From assembly GCF_016741935.1 (NCBI RefSeq), contig NZ_JAERRG010000001.1, forward strand, positions 1,240,001 through 1,304,000: a stretch of DNA of 64,000 nt, in the 5' to 3' direction. The notes beneath the pieces were generated by a model. The model searched no databases and was not told the origin of the DNA. It was given only the letters and a program-made list of their open reading frames with translations. This stretch comes from Streptomyces endocoffeicus. Lineage in GTDB: Bacteria; Actinomycetota; Actinomycetes; Streptomycetales; Streptomycetaceae. Of this stretch, positions 1-7,885 are shown in pieces; the first letter of the stretch is position 1; every line of letters begins with the position of its first letter. The position numbers and the translations under genes were made by a program.

Positions 1-2475
1 CCGGGAGTGGTGCCGTGGGTGCTGTCCGCGCGGGGCGCGGCGGCGCTGCGCGACCAGGCCGATGCGCTGGCGGCGCATGTGGCCGCTCCCGGGCCGTCCC
101 CCACAAACGTCGGTTGGTCGCTGGTGGCCACGCGGTCGGTGTTCGACCACCGGGCGGTCGTGGTCGGCCGGGGGCCGGACGAGCTGAGGGCGGGGCTGGC
201 CGCGCTGGCGGCCGGTGAGCCGCATCCCTCGGTGGTGGGGCCCGAAGTGGCCCGTAACGGCGCGGCGGCCTCGGCGAGCGGGACGGTGTTCGCCTTCGGT
301 GGCGAGGGCGGTCATCCGCCGGGGACGGGAGCCGAGTTGTACGACCGGTTCCCCGTCTTCGCCACGGCCCTCGACGAGGTCGGTGAGCTGCTCGGGACGG
401 AGGGGGAACACGACGCGTCCTCCCGGACCGGGCTGTTCGCCCTCTACATCGCGCTGGCCCGGCTGCTGGCCTCGGTGGGGGTGCGCCCCGGCGCGGTGGT
501 GGGCTGCGGGGTCGGTGAGATCGCGGCGGCGCACATCACCGGTGCCCTCGATCTCGCCCACGCGTGTCGGCTGGTGGCCGCCGGCGCCGATCCGGGCGCG
601 GTGGAGTACGAGCGGCCGCCCATGCCCTCGCTCGACGAGGCCGGTGCGGTGTGGGAGCTGGGGCCGGCGGCGATGCTGCCCTCCGCCCCGGCGGCGCTGG
701 TGCTGTCACCCTTCCGCGGCGAGGGGTCCGAGGTGCGGGAGCTGATGTGCGGCCTGGCCCGTACGCACACCATGGGCGCCACCGTGGACTGGGCCACCGT
801 GTTCGCCGGCGACCCCGCTCCCCGCACCGTCGCACTGCCCACCTACGCCTTTCAGCGGCAGCGCTTCTGGCTGGAGGACGAGGCGCCGGCGGATGCCGTG
901 CCCACGGTGGAGACCTGGGCGGAGGCCGAGTTCTGGGATGCCGTGGAACGTACCGACACGGCGGCCCTGACCCGGGCGCTCGAGGTGCCCGCCGACCGGC
1001 GAGAGGCGCTCGCGGAGATCCTGCCCGCCCTGGCCACCTGGCGGCGGCAGCGGGAGTGGCGCTACCGCATCGCCTGGAAGCCCCTCCCCGACCCGCCGGC
1101 ACCACGGCTGACCGGCACCTGGCTGGTCGTGACGTCCGGCGACGGCGGGGACGACGCCACGGTGGCCGCCGTGACCACCGCGCTGCGCGACCATGGCGCG
1201 GAGACCGTCGTGTTCGCTCCGGACACCACACCGGGGGACGACGAGGCGCCGGCCCGGCGGATGGCCGAGGCCGTCGCCGGGCGGCCGGTCGCGGGGGTCC
1301 TCTCGCTGCTGGCCCTGGAAGCCGCTCGGCCCCCGGCCGACGACGGGCGGAGCCCGGCGCTCGCCCCGACGGTGGAGTTGTTCGAGACGCTGCGGCGGGC
1401 CGGGGTCGAGGCGCCGGTGTGGCCGGCCACCCGCGGTGGCGTCAGCGTCGACGTGGGCGATCCGATGTCCCGTCCGGAGCAGGCCGGGTTCTGGGGCCTG
1501 GGCGGCGCGCTGGCGATGGAGCGTCCACGCTGGTGGGGCGGGCTGGTCGAGCTGCCGGACAGGTTCGACGACCGCGCGGGGCGGCGGCTCGCGGGGGTGC
1601 TGGCCGGGGCGTACGGCGAAGTGGAAGTGGCCGTACGGGGCGACAGCTGCTTCGCCCGGCGCCTGGTGCGCGACGTCCCCACGGCCCTCACCACCCGGGC
1701 CCGACGGCTCCGGGGAACGGTCCTCATCACGGGCGCCGGCACCGCCCTGGGCGCCCACACCGCCCGCTGGGCGGCCGAGGACGGCGCCGAACACCTGCTG
1801 CTCATCGACAACACCGTGCCACCGGCCGCCGAGCTGGCGGCCGAGCTCGGCGCCTCCGGCGTACGGACGTCCGTGGCCACCGTCGACGTGGCGGACCCGG
1901 AGGCGCTGGCCACGGCCGTCGCGGGCATTCCCGCGGAGTTCCCGCTGACGGCCGTCCTGCATCTCACGGCGCCCCTGGCCGCGGAGGCGGGGCAGCTGGA
2001 GGTGGCGCGGATCGAGCGTGAGTGGGCGGCCACGGTGGCGGGCGCGGTGAACCTCTGCGCCCTCGGCAGCCACCATGAGCTGTCGGCCTTGGTGCTCGGA
2101 TGCTCGATCGTGGGCGTCCTGCCCGGTCCGGGTCTGGGCAACCAGGCACCGGCGCACGCCTATCTGGGCGCGCTCGCCCAGGAGTGCCGGGCAAGGGGCG
2201 TACCGGCGACCTCGGTGTGCTGGGGCTCGGTCGACGACCCCGACACGGCCGTCGGCGCCGCCAAGCAGCTGCGCGCCAACGGGCTGCCCGCACTCCCCCA
2301 GCGCTCGGCCGCCGCCCTGCTGCGGCAGGCGGTCATGGCGGACACGGCGTCCGTGGTCATCGCGGACATCGACTGGGCCTGGATGACCGGACACGTCTCC
2401 GAGCCGGGAACGCATCGGCTCTTCGATGACGTCTCCGGCCCTTCGAGCACGCCGCATACGCACCGCGGTCGGTGA
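1..2475 (+). CDS. Degenerate PKS protein (KS outside window)-AT°-KR°, KSX-like chain-transfer ketosynthase, 5' truncated
   Basis: The gene is open at the left edge; 824 residues are visible. It opens in a standard KS-AT linker ([15 protein letters not shown]), so a KS domain must lie upstream. The AT-like part follows (about residues 90-260). Its nucleophile motif GHSxGE reads GCGVGE at codons 502-519, so the active Ser is Gly and the His is Cys. About 150 residues, including the HAFH/YASH specificity loop, are missing. The remnant most resembles the malonyl AT of module M6. The normal post-AT sequence ([12 protein letters not shown], about 280) leads into a KR. That KR keeps a nucleotide-binding TGAGTALG (about 578) but has lost the catalytic Ser-Tyr-Asn set: the Tyr aligns with Gln and the Asn with His in LGNQAPAHAYLGALA. 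There is no ACP and no thioesterase. A KS with dead AT and KR beside a discrete ACP is the layout known for KSX of monensin, nigericin and nanchangmycin clusters. The assignment is inference until the KS is seen. Confidence 0.75.
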   Translation, partial: PGVVPWVLSARGAAALRDQADALAAHVAAPGPSPTNVGWSLVATRSVFDHRAVVVGRGPDELRAGLAALAAGEPHPSVVGPEVARNGAAASASGTVFAFGGEGGHPPGTGAELYDRFPVFATALDEVGELLGTEGEHDASSRTGLFALYIALARLLASVGVRPGAVVGCGVGEIAAAHITGALDLAHACRLVAAGADPGAVEYERPPMPSLDEAGAVWELGPAAMLPSAPAALVLSPFRGEGSEVRELMCGLARTHTMGATVDWATVFAGDPAPRTVALPTYAFQRQRFWLEDEAPADAVPTVETWAEAEFWDAVERTDTAALTRALEVPADRREALAEILPALATWRRQREWRYRIAWKPLPDPPAPRLTGTWLVVTSGDGGDDATVAAVTTALRDHGAETVVFAPDTTPGDDEAPARRMAEAVAGRPVAGVLSLLALEAARPPADDGRSPALAPTVELFETLRRAGVEAPVWPATRGGVSVDVGDPMSRPEQAGFWGLGGALAMERPRWWGGLVELPDRFDDRAGRRLAGVLAGAYGEVEVAVRGDSCFARRLVRDVPTALTTRARRLRGTVLITGAGTALGAHTARWAAEDGAEHLLLIDNTVPPAAELAAELGASGVRTSVATVDVADPEALATAVAGIPAEFPLTAVLHLTAPLAAEAGQLEVARIEREWAATVAGAVNLCALGSHHELSALVLGCSIVGVLPGPGLGNQAPAHAYLGALAQECRARGVPATSVCWGSVDDPDTAVGAAKQLRANGLPALPQRSAAALLRQAVMADTASVVIADIDWAWMTGHVSEPGTHRLFDDVSGPSSTPHTHRGR

Positions 2476-2511
2476 CCGACGCCGACCGGCCCCAACCAGG
2501 CGGGAGTACCC

Positions 2512-2922
2512 ATGAACGCACACACCAAGGTCAACAACCACACCCCCGGCGACAGCACCGAAGCTCAAGGAGACGGATCGGCGATGCAGACGGAGAAGAG
2601 CGAGACCGCACTCGACGGGGCGGCGCTGCACCAGGCGCTCGCCATCGCCACGGCCGAGGAGCGCGAGGACATCCTGCGGGAGACCGTACGGACGCAGCTC
2701 GCCGACGTCCTGGCACCCACCACGGTGGACGACGACAGCAACTTCCTGGAGAACGGGCTCACTTCGCTGACCGCTCTCGAGCTCACCCGCAATCTGATGA
2801 CGCTCACCGACGTGGAGATCCCCCTCGTCGCCATCCTGGAGTACCCCACCCCCACCCAGCTCGGCCACTACCTCGCCGAGGCGTACGCCGCGGTCAACTC
2901 CGGTGACGGCGCCACGGCCTAG
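2512..2922 (+). CDS. Discrete acyl carrier protein, ACPX-like
   Basis: A 136-residue protein with one carrier domain. The phosphopantetheine site reads ENGLTSLTALEL: the Ser is present, but the usual Asp before it (GxDSL) is Thr. It is clearly diverged from the modular ACPs to the right, all of which carry GFDSL or GFESL. The start at 2512 has a GGGAG ribosome site five bases upstream. A second ATG at 2584 (MQTEKSETALDG) has AAGGAG about ten bases upstream and would remove a 24-residue, disordered-looking leader, so either start is possible. The gene lies 36 bp downstream of the KSX-like gene and is surely co-transcribed with it. In polyether pathways such an ACP holds the finished linear chain during epoxidation and ring closure. 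That role is inferred from context. Confidence 0.85.
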   Translation: MNAHTKVNNHTPGDSTEAQGDGSAMQTEKSETALDGAALHQALAIATAEEREDILRETVRTQLADVLAPTTVDDDSNFLENGLTSLTALELTRNLMTLTDVEIPLVAILEYPTPTQLGHYLAEAYAAVNSGDGATA

Positions 2923-2947
2923 TCCGGCCCGCACCCCCACGGGGCAC

Positions 2948-2990
2948 AACGCCGCGCGGGAGGGGGATCGGCCCCCTCCCGCGCGGCGTT
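2948..2990. terminator. Bidirectional hairpin terminator
   Basis: Perfect 19-bp inverted repeat (arms 2948-2966 and 2972-2990) with a 5-base loop, followed by a short T run. It lies between the ACP gene (+) and the convergent P450 gene (-), so it can end transcripts from both sides. Confidence 0.9.
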
Positions 2991-3013
2991 TTCGATGGTG
3001 CGGGGCAGGTGTG

Positions 3014-4273
3014 TCAGAAGGCGCACTCCACATGCTTGATGGCCTCGACGAAGCTGGCCACCAGCCGCCGGGGCTTCCCCACCGTGCGGATCTCCGGCAG
3101 CCGGCTGAACAGCTCGCGGAAGAGCACCGTGACCTCCATCCGGGCGAGATGGGCCCCCAGGCAGAAGTGCGGGCCGACCGACCCGAAGGTCATATGGGGA
3201 TTGGGGTCCCGGGTGATGTCGAACTCGTAGGGGTCGGGGAAGACGTCCTCGTCCCGGTTGGCCGACCAGTAGAAGAGCAGCAGCTTGTCGCCCTCCTTGA
3301 AGCGGTGGCCGTTCACCTCGCAGTCGCGCCGGACGGTGCGCCGCATCCAGTTGATGGGGGTCGCGACCCGCAGAATCTCCTCGACCGCGCCCGGCGCGTA
3401 GGTCTCGAAGTCGGAGAGCAGCAGCTTCCGCTGCTCCGGGTGGTCGCTGAGCAGCACCAGACCGCGCGAGATGGCGTTGCGGGTCGTCTCCATTCCGGCG
3501 ACGACGAGCAGGATGAAGAACGACGAGAGCTCTTCGGGGCTGAGCCGCTCACCGTCGATCTGCGCCTGCACCAGCCGGGTGATCAGATCGCCCGTGGGGT
3601 TGCGGGTGCGGTCGGCGGCGAGCCGTGCGATGTAGTCGGCGAGTTCATGGGAGGTCTTCAGCAGGGCGGCGGTGGCCTGATCGGCTCGGGGAACATATTC
3701 GGGGTCGAAGGTGCCGACGATGATATTGGACCGGTCGTAAATGAACTCGTAGTCGTCGTCGGGAATCCCCATCATGCCGCTGAGCACGGCGATCGGCATG
3801 ATCGCCGCGACCTTCCGGACGAAGTCGCCGGGCCCTTCCGCGATGAGGTCGTCGACAATCTTCCGGGCCGCCTTGTGGGATGCCGCCTCGAACTCGGCGG
3901 CCATTCCCCGGCCGAACGCGCGGGAGACCAGCCGGCGCATCCGGGCGTGCTGGGGATTGTCCATATTGATCATCGATCCGAAGAAGTTGTTGAACTCCTC
4001 CGGCAGATCGATGATGCTGATCGCGGTGGGCACGGAACCGAAGTCCTGCGGGCGCCGGCTCACCTCGGCGATATCGGCATGCCGGACCATCGCGTAATAG
4101 CCGGACCCCTGCCCGAACCCGGGCATGACCGGCTCGCGGAAGAGAACGGGCTCCGGCCGTCCGCGCAGCGCCGCGAAGGCGGCGTCGCGGTCGCCGTACG
4201 GCCGTGCCCAGAAGGACAAGTCGGTGAGGTCGATGTTGTCGATATGGGCGAACCTGGATTCCGGGGGATACAC
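3014..4273 (-). CDS. Cytochrome P450 monooxygenase
   Basis: A 419-residue soluble bacterial P450. The I-helix oxygen-activation motif is VAGMETTRNA, the K-helix motif is EEILR, and the haem loop is FGSVGPHFCLGAHLAR with the haem ligand Cys371. The haem loop is of the FGGGGPHFCLG type seen in the CYP124/125 group. No membrane anchor is visible. GTG at 4273 is the start: an in-frame TGA lies three codons upstream, and a GAGG ribosome site precedes it by six bases. No redox partner (ferredoxin or reductase) lies in the window. It diverges from the thioesterase gene and faces the carrier protein, so a tailoring hydroxylation or oxidation of the polyketide is the likely job. The substrate position cannot be told from the sequence. 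Confidence 0.93.
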   Translation of the reverse strand: MYPPESRFAHIDNIDLTDLSFWARPYGDRDAAFAALRGRPEPVLFREPVMPGFGQGSGYYAMVRHADIAEVSRRPQDFGSVPTAISIIDLPEEFNNFFGSMINMDNPQHARMRRLVSRAFGRGMAAEFEAASHKAARKIVDDLIAEGPGDFVRKVAAIMPIAVLSGMMGIPDDDYEFIYDRSNIIVGTFDPEYVPRADQATAALLKTSHELADYIARLAADRTRNPTGDLITRLVQAQIDGERLSPEELSSFFILLVVAGMETTRNAISRGLVLLSDHPEQRKLLLSDFETYAPGAVEEILRVATPINWMRRTVRRDCEVNGHRFKEGDKLLLFYWSANRDEDVFPDPYEFDITRDPNPHMTFGSVGPHFCLGAHLARMEVTVLFRELFSRLPEIRTVGKPRRLVASFVEAIKHVECAF

Positions 4274-4433
4274 GGCGCCTCACTTCGGCTCGGAGTCTAC
4301 GGTCGGCAAGGGAGGTGGATCGGCATGAGAGTATGAATCGCCCGGCCATCCAGCATCTCGCCGCCCGCTAAAGCGCCGCTAATTCGCGCAGACCTCACAT
4401 CCCCAGCGGTCGAATCGGATTGGACGGTCCGGC

Positions 4434-4446
4434 TAGAATTCCGCCA
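4434..4446 (+). promoter_or_regulatory. Possible leaderless promoter -10 element of the thioesterase gene
   Basis: TAGAAT at 4434-4439 is a good -10 hexamer and sits six bases before the ATG at 4446. No ribosome site can be seen upstream of that ATG. The A of the ATG could therefore be the transcription start. No convincing -35 is present at the right spacing. The rest of the 172-bp divergent gap (4274-4445) holds nothing else I can name. Confidence 0.35.
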
Positions 4447-5312
4447 TGGATCTTTCCGTGCCCGTAACCGACGATGTGAAATTGCATTTCCGGCACCGGC
4501 CGGGAACGGCGTCGCTTCCCTTTCTCCTGGTCCACGGCATGGCGTCGAGCGCCCGGCTGTGGGACGAGGTCGCCGACCATCTGGCCGCCGCGGGCCATGC
4601 GGTGTACGCGGTGGATCTGCGCGGCCACGGGGACTCCGACGCACCGGAGACCGGATACGACATCCCGACCGCGGTCGCGGATCTGGTGGCGGCGTCCGCC
4701 GCCCTCGGGCTGGACCGGGCGGTGGTGGCCGGTCACTCCTGGGGCGGCAATATCTCGGTGCGGCTGTCCGCCGAGCACCCCGAGCTGGTCGCCGCGCTGG
4801 CCCTGGTGGACGGCGGCTGGCTGGAGCCGGCCAAGGCGTTCTCCTCCTGGGACGCGTTCGTCGGGGCGCTGCGGCCGGCGTCCTTGGAGGGCGCCACCGT
4901 GCGGAGCGTGAGCGACTACTTCCGCGCCATCCACCCGGACTGGTCCCCGGCGGCGATCGAGGCCGCGGTGGCCACGATGCGGGAGAACCCGGACGGGTCG
5001 CTGTCCCGGCGCATGTCCACCGAGCAGCACATGTCGATCCTGCACAGCATCTGGAACGAGCCGCCGAGGCCGTGGTACGCGGCCATCGACGTGCCCACCC
5101 TGCTGATGCCCGCCATCCCCAAGGGCGCGGACGCGAAGTGGGCGGACCGCATCCGCTCCCGGATCAGGGAGACCACGGCCGATCTGCGCCATGCGACGAT
5201 GCGTGAGTATCTCGACTCCGAGCACGATCTGCACGCCCAGCACCCCCGGCGGGTGGCCGACGATCTGCTCGACCTGGCGCGTGGCCTCCGGCCGGTCGGC
5301 ACCGCTCGCTGA
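4446..5312 (+). CDS. Alpha/beta-hydrolase thioesterase, NanE/MonCII type (polyether chain release)
   Basis: A 288-residue alpha/beta-hydrolase with no signal peptide. The oxyanion region is LLVHGMASSARLW. The nucleophile elbow is GHSWGG with Ser98, followed by Trp99. Asp122 lies in ALVDGGW, and the His is His260 or His263 in SEHDLHAQHP. The discrete polyether thioesterase NanE is reported to use Ser96, Asp120 and His261, with Trp97 tuning preference for the polyether. The Ser-Trp pair and the 24-residue Ser-Asp spacing match here exactly. The proposed reaction is hydrolysis of the finished polyether from the discrete ACP to the free acid. That no PKS protein in the window ends in a thioesterase domain supports this. 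Some members of this family were first called epoxide hydrolases, but GHSWGG with no Asp nucleophile argues against that. Confidence 0.8.
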   Translation: MDLSVPVTDDVKLHFRHRPGTASLPFLLVHGMASSARLWDEVADHLAAAGHAVYAVDLRGHGDSDAPETGYDIPTAVADLVAASAALGLDRAVVAGHSWGGNISVRLSAEHPELVAALALVDGGWLEPAKAFSSWDAFVGALRPASLEGATVRSVSDYFRAIHPDWSPAAIEAAVATMRENPDGSLSRRMSTEQHMSILHSIWNEPPRPWYAAIDVPTLLMPAIPKGADAKWADRIRSRIRETTADLRHATMREYLDSEHDLHAQHPRRVADDLLDLARGLRPVGTAR

Positions 5313-5339
5313 CCGGCACGGCACCCCCACCACCGACGG

Positions 5340-6035
5340 CTAAGCGCTCCGCAGGGTCTCGGCCCGCCTCTCGATCGCCGAGATCAGCGCCCCGACCATG
5401 GCCTCGTAGATCTGCTCGTCCGTCACCTCGGCGAGTTCGGCGGTCAGGCGGGTGATGTTCGGGAATGCCCGCGGGTCGACCAGCCGGTACTCGCGGGTCC
5501 AGGCGGACTCGTCGGCCGCGCGGGCCTCCGCGTCGAACAGGAGATAGGCGGCCTGCTGTCCGACATAGGCGAGGAGTGAGTCCGCGACCATGCGGTAGTG
5601 GCGGGCCGCCTCGGCGCCCTCGAGTCCGGCCTCCATGACGGCGCCGAGGATGAGTTCGACGACCCGGAACTCGTTGGGCCGCCGGGTGGTCCGGCTCGCC
5701 ATGGCCGAGCCCACCACCGGGTATTTGAGGGCGACGGCCAGCGAGCCGTCGGCGAGCGCCCGGATGCGCCCCTTCCAGTCGAGGCCCTCGGGGATGCTGT
5801 CGAGCACCTCGCCGAGCGTGCGGTCCGCGACGGACAGCAGCAGCTCGTCCTTGTCGCGAAAGTGCCGGTAGATCGCGGTCGGGTCCGCACCGAGCTCCTC
5901 GCCCAGGCGCCGGACGGTGAAGGCGTCCTCGCTACCGCGGGCCGCGATGCGCAGGCTCGCGTCGATGATCGCGTCGGGCGTCAGCTGACTGCCTGCGCGC
6001 TTGCTCCGGGCCGTGTTGGCGGGTGACTTCGGCAT
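5340..6035 (-). CDS. TetR-family transcriptional repressor
   Basis: A 231-residue protein. The N-terminal TetR DNA-binding domain spans about residues 18-65, with the helix-turn-helix at 41-59 (VRRLGEELGADPTAIYRHF). The rest is the helical ligand and dimer domain typical of the family, of ordinary length. It diverges from the amidohydrolase gene, and the 127-bp spacer holds a dyad expected of its operator. Repression of both itself and the amidohydrolase-importer cassette is therefore likely. It converges with the thioesterase gene, 27 bp apart, with no clear hairpin between them. The inducer is unknown; a substrate of the neighbouring importer is one guess. Confidence 0.93.
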   Translation of the reverse strand: MPKSPANTARSKRAGSQLTPDAIIDASLRIAARGSEDAFTVRRLGEELGADPTAIYRHFRDKDELLLSVADRTLGEVLDSIPEGLDWKGRIRALADGSLAVALKYPVVGSAMASRTTRRPNEFRVVELILGAVMEAGLEGAEAARHYRMVADSLLAYVGQQAAYLLFDAEARAADESAWTREYRLVDPRAFPNITRLTAELAEVTDEQIYEAMVGALISAIERRAETLRSA

Positions 6036-6044
6036 GGTGCGGCC

Positions 6045-6075
6045 AGTGTATCGATCCAGGAAGCGATCAGCGCAA
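6045..6075 (-). promoter_or_regulatory. Candidate promoter of the TetR gene
   Basis: On the minus strand TTGCGC (6075-6070) and TACACT (6050-6045) are separated by 19 bp and lie just ahead of the ATG at 6035. The -35 lies inside the left arm of the dyad at 6068-6100, which fits autorepression. No ribosome site is seen, so the transcript may have a very short leader. Confidence 0.35.
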
Positions 6076-6100
6076 TACCGTTGACAACAGCGTTGCGCTG
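6068..6100. promoter_or_regulatory. Candidate TetR operator in the divergent spacer
   Basis: Nested dyad centred on 6084. The outer arms CAGCGCAA (6068-6075) and TTGCGCTG (6093-6100) pair perfectly, and the inner arms GTTG/CAAC (6080-6088) share the same centre. It covers TTGACA (6081-6086), a consensus -35 for the rightward amidohydrolase gene, and the likely -35 of the TetR gene. A second, overlapping dyad CAAC-AGC-GTTG (6085-6095) could be the core site instead. Confidence 0.65.
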
Positions 6101-6162
6101 CCGTTCACTCCTCCACAACAACAAGCCAGCGGGGTCAGCCCGCCGAGCCGGAGGTTGCTTCG

Positions 6163-7839
6163 ATGGCACAGCGCAGCCAACAGGCCGACACCGTTTTCGT
6201 GGGTGGCCGGGTCTTCACCGGAGCCGGAACAACGCCCATCCCGGTGGACGCCGCCGTCGCCGTAGCGGGAGGCCGGATCCTCGCCGTCGCCGACGCGAGC
6301 ACGGTGTGGTCGCTCGCCGGGGCCAGCACGGAAGTCGTCGACCTGGAGGGCGGACTGCTCGTCCCCGGGTTCCAGGACGCCCATGTCCATCCCGTGGTGG
6401 GCGGGTCCTTGATGCTCGGCTGCGACCTGGGCGAGCGGAGCACCGCCGAGGGCTGTCTCGCGGTGGTGGCCCAGTACGCCAAGGACCATCCGGACGCGGC
6501 CTGGATCCGCGGTGGCGGCTGGTCCATGGACAGCTTCCCCGGGGGTACGCCGACGCGCGGCATGCTCGACGCGGTGGTGCCGGACCGGCCCGTCCTGCTC
6601 ACCAACCGGGACGGCCACGGCGCCTGGGCCAACACCCGCGCACTCGACCTCGCGGGGGTCGACCGCCACACCCCCGACCCGGCGGACGGCCGGATCGAGC
6701 GGGAGCCGGACGGGACCCCGGCGGGCACCCTGCACGAGGGCGCCGTGGAACTGGTGGCCCGCCATATGCCGGTCGCGACACCGGACGAGGCGTACGCCGG
6801 GCTGCTCGCCGCGCAGGAGTACCTCTTCTCGCTGGGGGTGACCGGCTGGCAGGACGCCATGATCGGCGCCTTCCCCGGCAACCCCGACAACTTCGATGTC
6901 TATCTGCGCGCGGCCCGTGAGGGCTCGCTGCTCGCCCGCGTCGTCGGCGCCCTGTGGTGGGACCGCGAACGCGGCCTGGAACAACTTCCCGAGCTGGAGG
7001 AGCGCCGCCGCACCGGACAGGTGGGCCGCTTCAACGCCACCAGCGTGAAGATCATGCAGGACGGCGTGGCGGAGAACTTCACCGCGGGAATGCTGGAGCC
7101 CTACCTCGACGGCTGTGGCTGCCCCACCGCCAACTCCGGGCTCAGTTTCGTCGAACCCGCGCTGCTCACCGAGGCGGTGTGCGCGCTCGACCGCTCCGGC
7201 TTCCAAGTCCACTTCCACGCGCTCGGCGACCGCGCCGTCCGTGAGGCCCTCGACGCGCTCGCCGCGGCCCGCACCGCCAATGGCGTCAATGACAACCGGC
7301 ACCACATGGCCCACCTCCAGGTCGTCCACCCCGACGACATCGGACGCTTCGCGAGCCTGGAGGTGGCCGCGAACATCCAGGCGCTGTGGGCCGCGCACGA
7401 ACCGCAGATGGACGAGCTGACGATCCCGTTCCTGGGCCCCGAGCGGGCCGCCCTGCAGTACCCGTTCGGGGATCTGCGGCGCGCCGGGGCCCGCCTGGTC
7501 GCGGGCAGCGACTGGTCGGTGAGCAGCCCCAACCCGCTGTGGGGCATCCATGTCGCGGTCAACCGCACGGTGCCCCCGGAGGAGAACCCCGAAGCGCCGT
7601 ACGCGCCGTTCTACCCCGAGCAGGCCCTGTCCCTGGCCGATGCGCTCACCGCGTACACCGCGGGCAGCGCCTGGGTGAACCACCTCGACGACGTGACCGG
7701 CACGATCGAGGAAGGCAAGTACGCGGATCTCGTGGTACTCGACCGCGACCCGTTCGCGGGTCCCTCCCAGGAGATCGCCGACGCCCGGGTGCGCCGGACC
7801 TATATCGACGGCCGGCTCGTCTTCGCCGCGACCGACTGA
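6163..7839 (+). CDS. Amidohydrolase_3 (YtcJ/NfdA-like) metal-dependent hydrolase
   Basis: A 558-residue protein of the amidohydrolase superfamily, Amidohydrolase_3 branch, of normal length for the group. Metal-site landmarks are the HxH of strand one in GFQDAHVHP (His74, His76), Lys in SVKIMQDG (about 296), VHFHALGDRA (about 350), HHMAHLQVVHP (about 380) and the final Asp in GSDW (about 449). The C-terminal GKYADLVVLDRDPF is the usual small beta-sandwich end. No signal peptide is visible, so it is cytoplasmic. The ribosome site GGAGG lies eight bases before the ATG. Characterised relatives hydrolyse N-substituted formamides and related amides; the substrate here is unknown. It is the first gene of the cassette, 46 bp before the importer's binding protein. 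Its likely substrate is therefore something imported by that system. No role in polyketide assembly is evident. Confidence 0.9.
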   Translation: MAQRSQQADTVFVGGRVFTGAGTTPIPVDAAVAVAGGRILAVADASTVWSLAGASTEVVDLEGGLLVPGFQDAHVHPVVGGSLMLGCDLGERSTAEGCLAVVAQYAKDHPDAAWIRGGGWSMDSFPGGTPTRGMLDAVVPDRPVLLTNRDGHGAWANTRALDLAGVDRHTPDPADGRIEREPDGTPAGTLHEGAVELVARHMPVATPDEAYAGLLAAQEYLFSLGVTGWQDAMIGAFPGNPDNFDVYLRAAREGSLLARVVGALWWDRERGLEQLPELEERRRTGQVGRFNATSVKIMQDGVAENFTAGMLEPYLDGCGCPTANSGLSFVEPALLTEAVCALDRSGFQVHFHALGDRAVREALDALAAARTANGVNDNRHHMAHLQVVHPDDIGRFASLEVAANIQALWAAHEPQMDELTIPFLGPERAALQYPFGDLRRAGARLVAGSDWSVSSPNPLWGIHVAVNRTVPPEENPEAPYAPFYPEQALSLADALTAYTAGSAWVNHLDDVTGTIEEGKYADLVVLDRDPFAGPSQEIADARVRRTYIDGRLVFAATD

Positions 7840-7885
7840 CGTATCCCCGCTACTTCACCGAGCCCACCCCGGACGGAGCCAGACG

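Noticed and set aside
3150..3190. P450 haem loop with one residue more than FGxGxHxCxG
   Set aside because: The form FGxxGPHFCLG is normal for CYP124/125-type P450s, so it is not a defect.
4420..4425. TTGGAC as -35 for the thioesterase gene
   Set aside because: Only eight bases separate it from the TAGAAT -10, too short for a sigma-70-type promoter.
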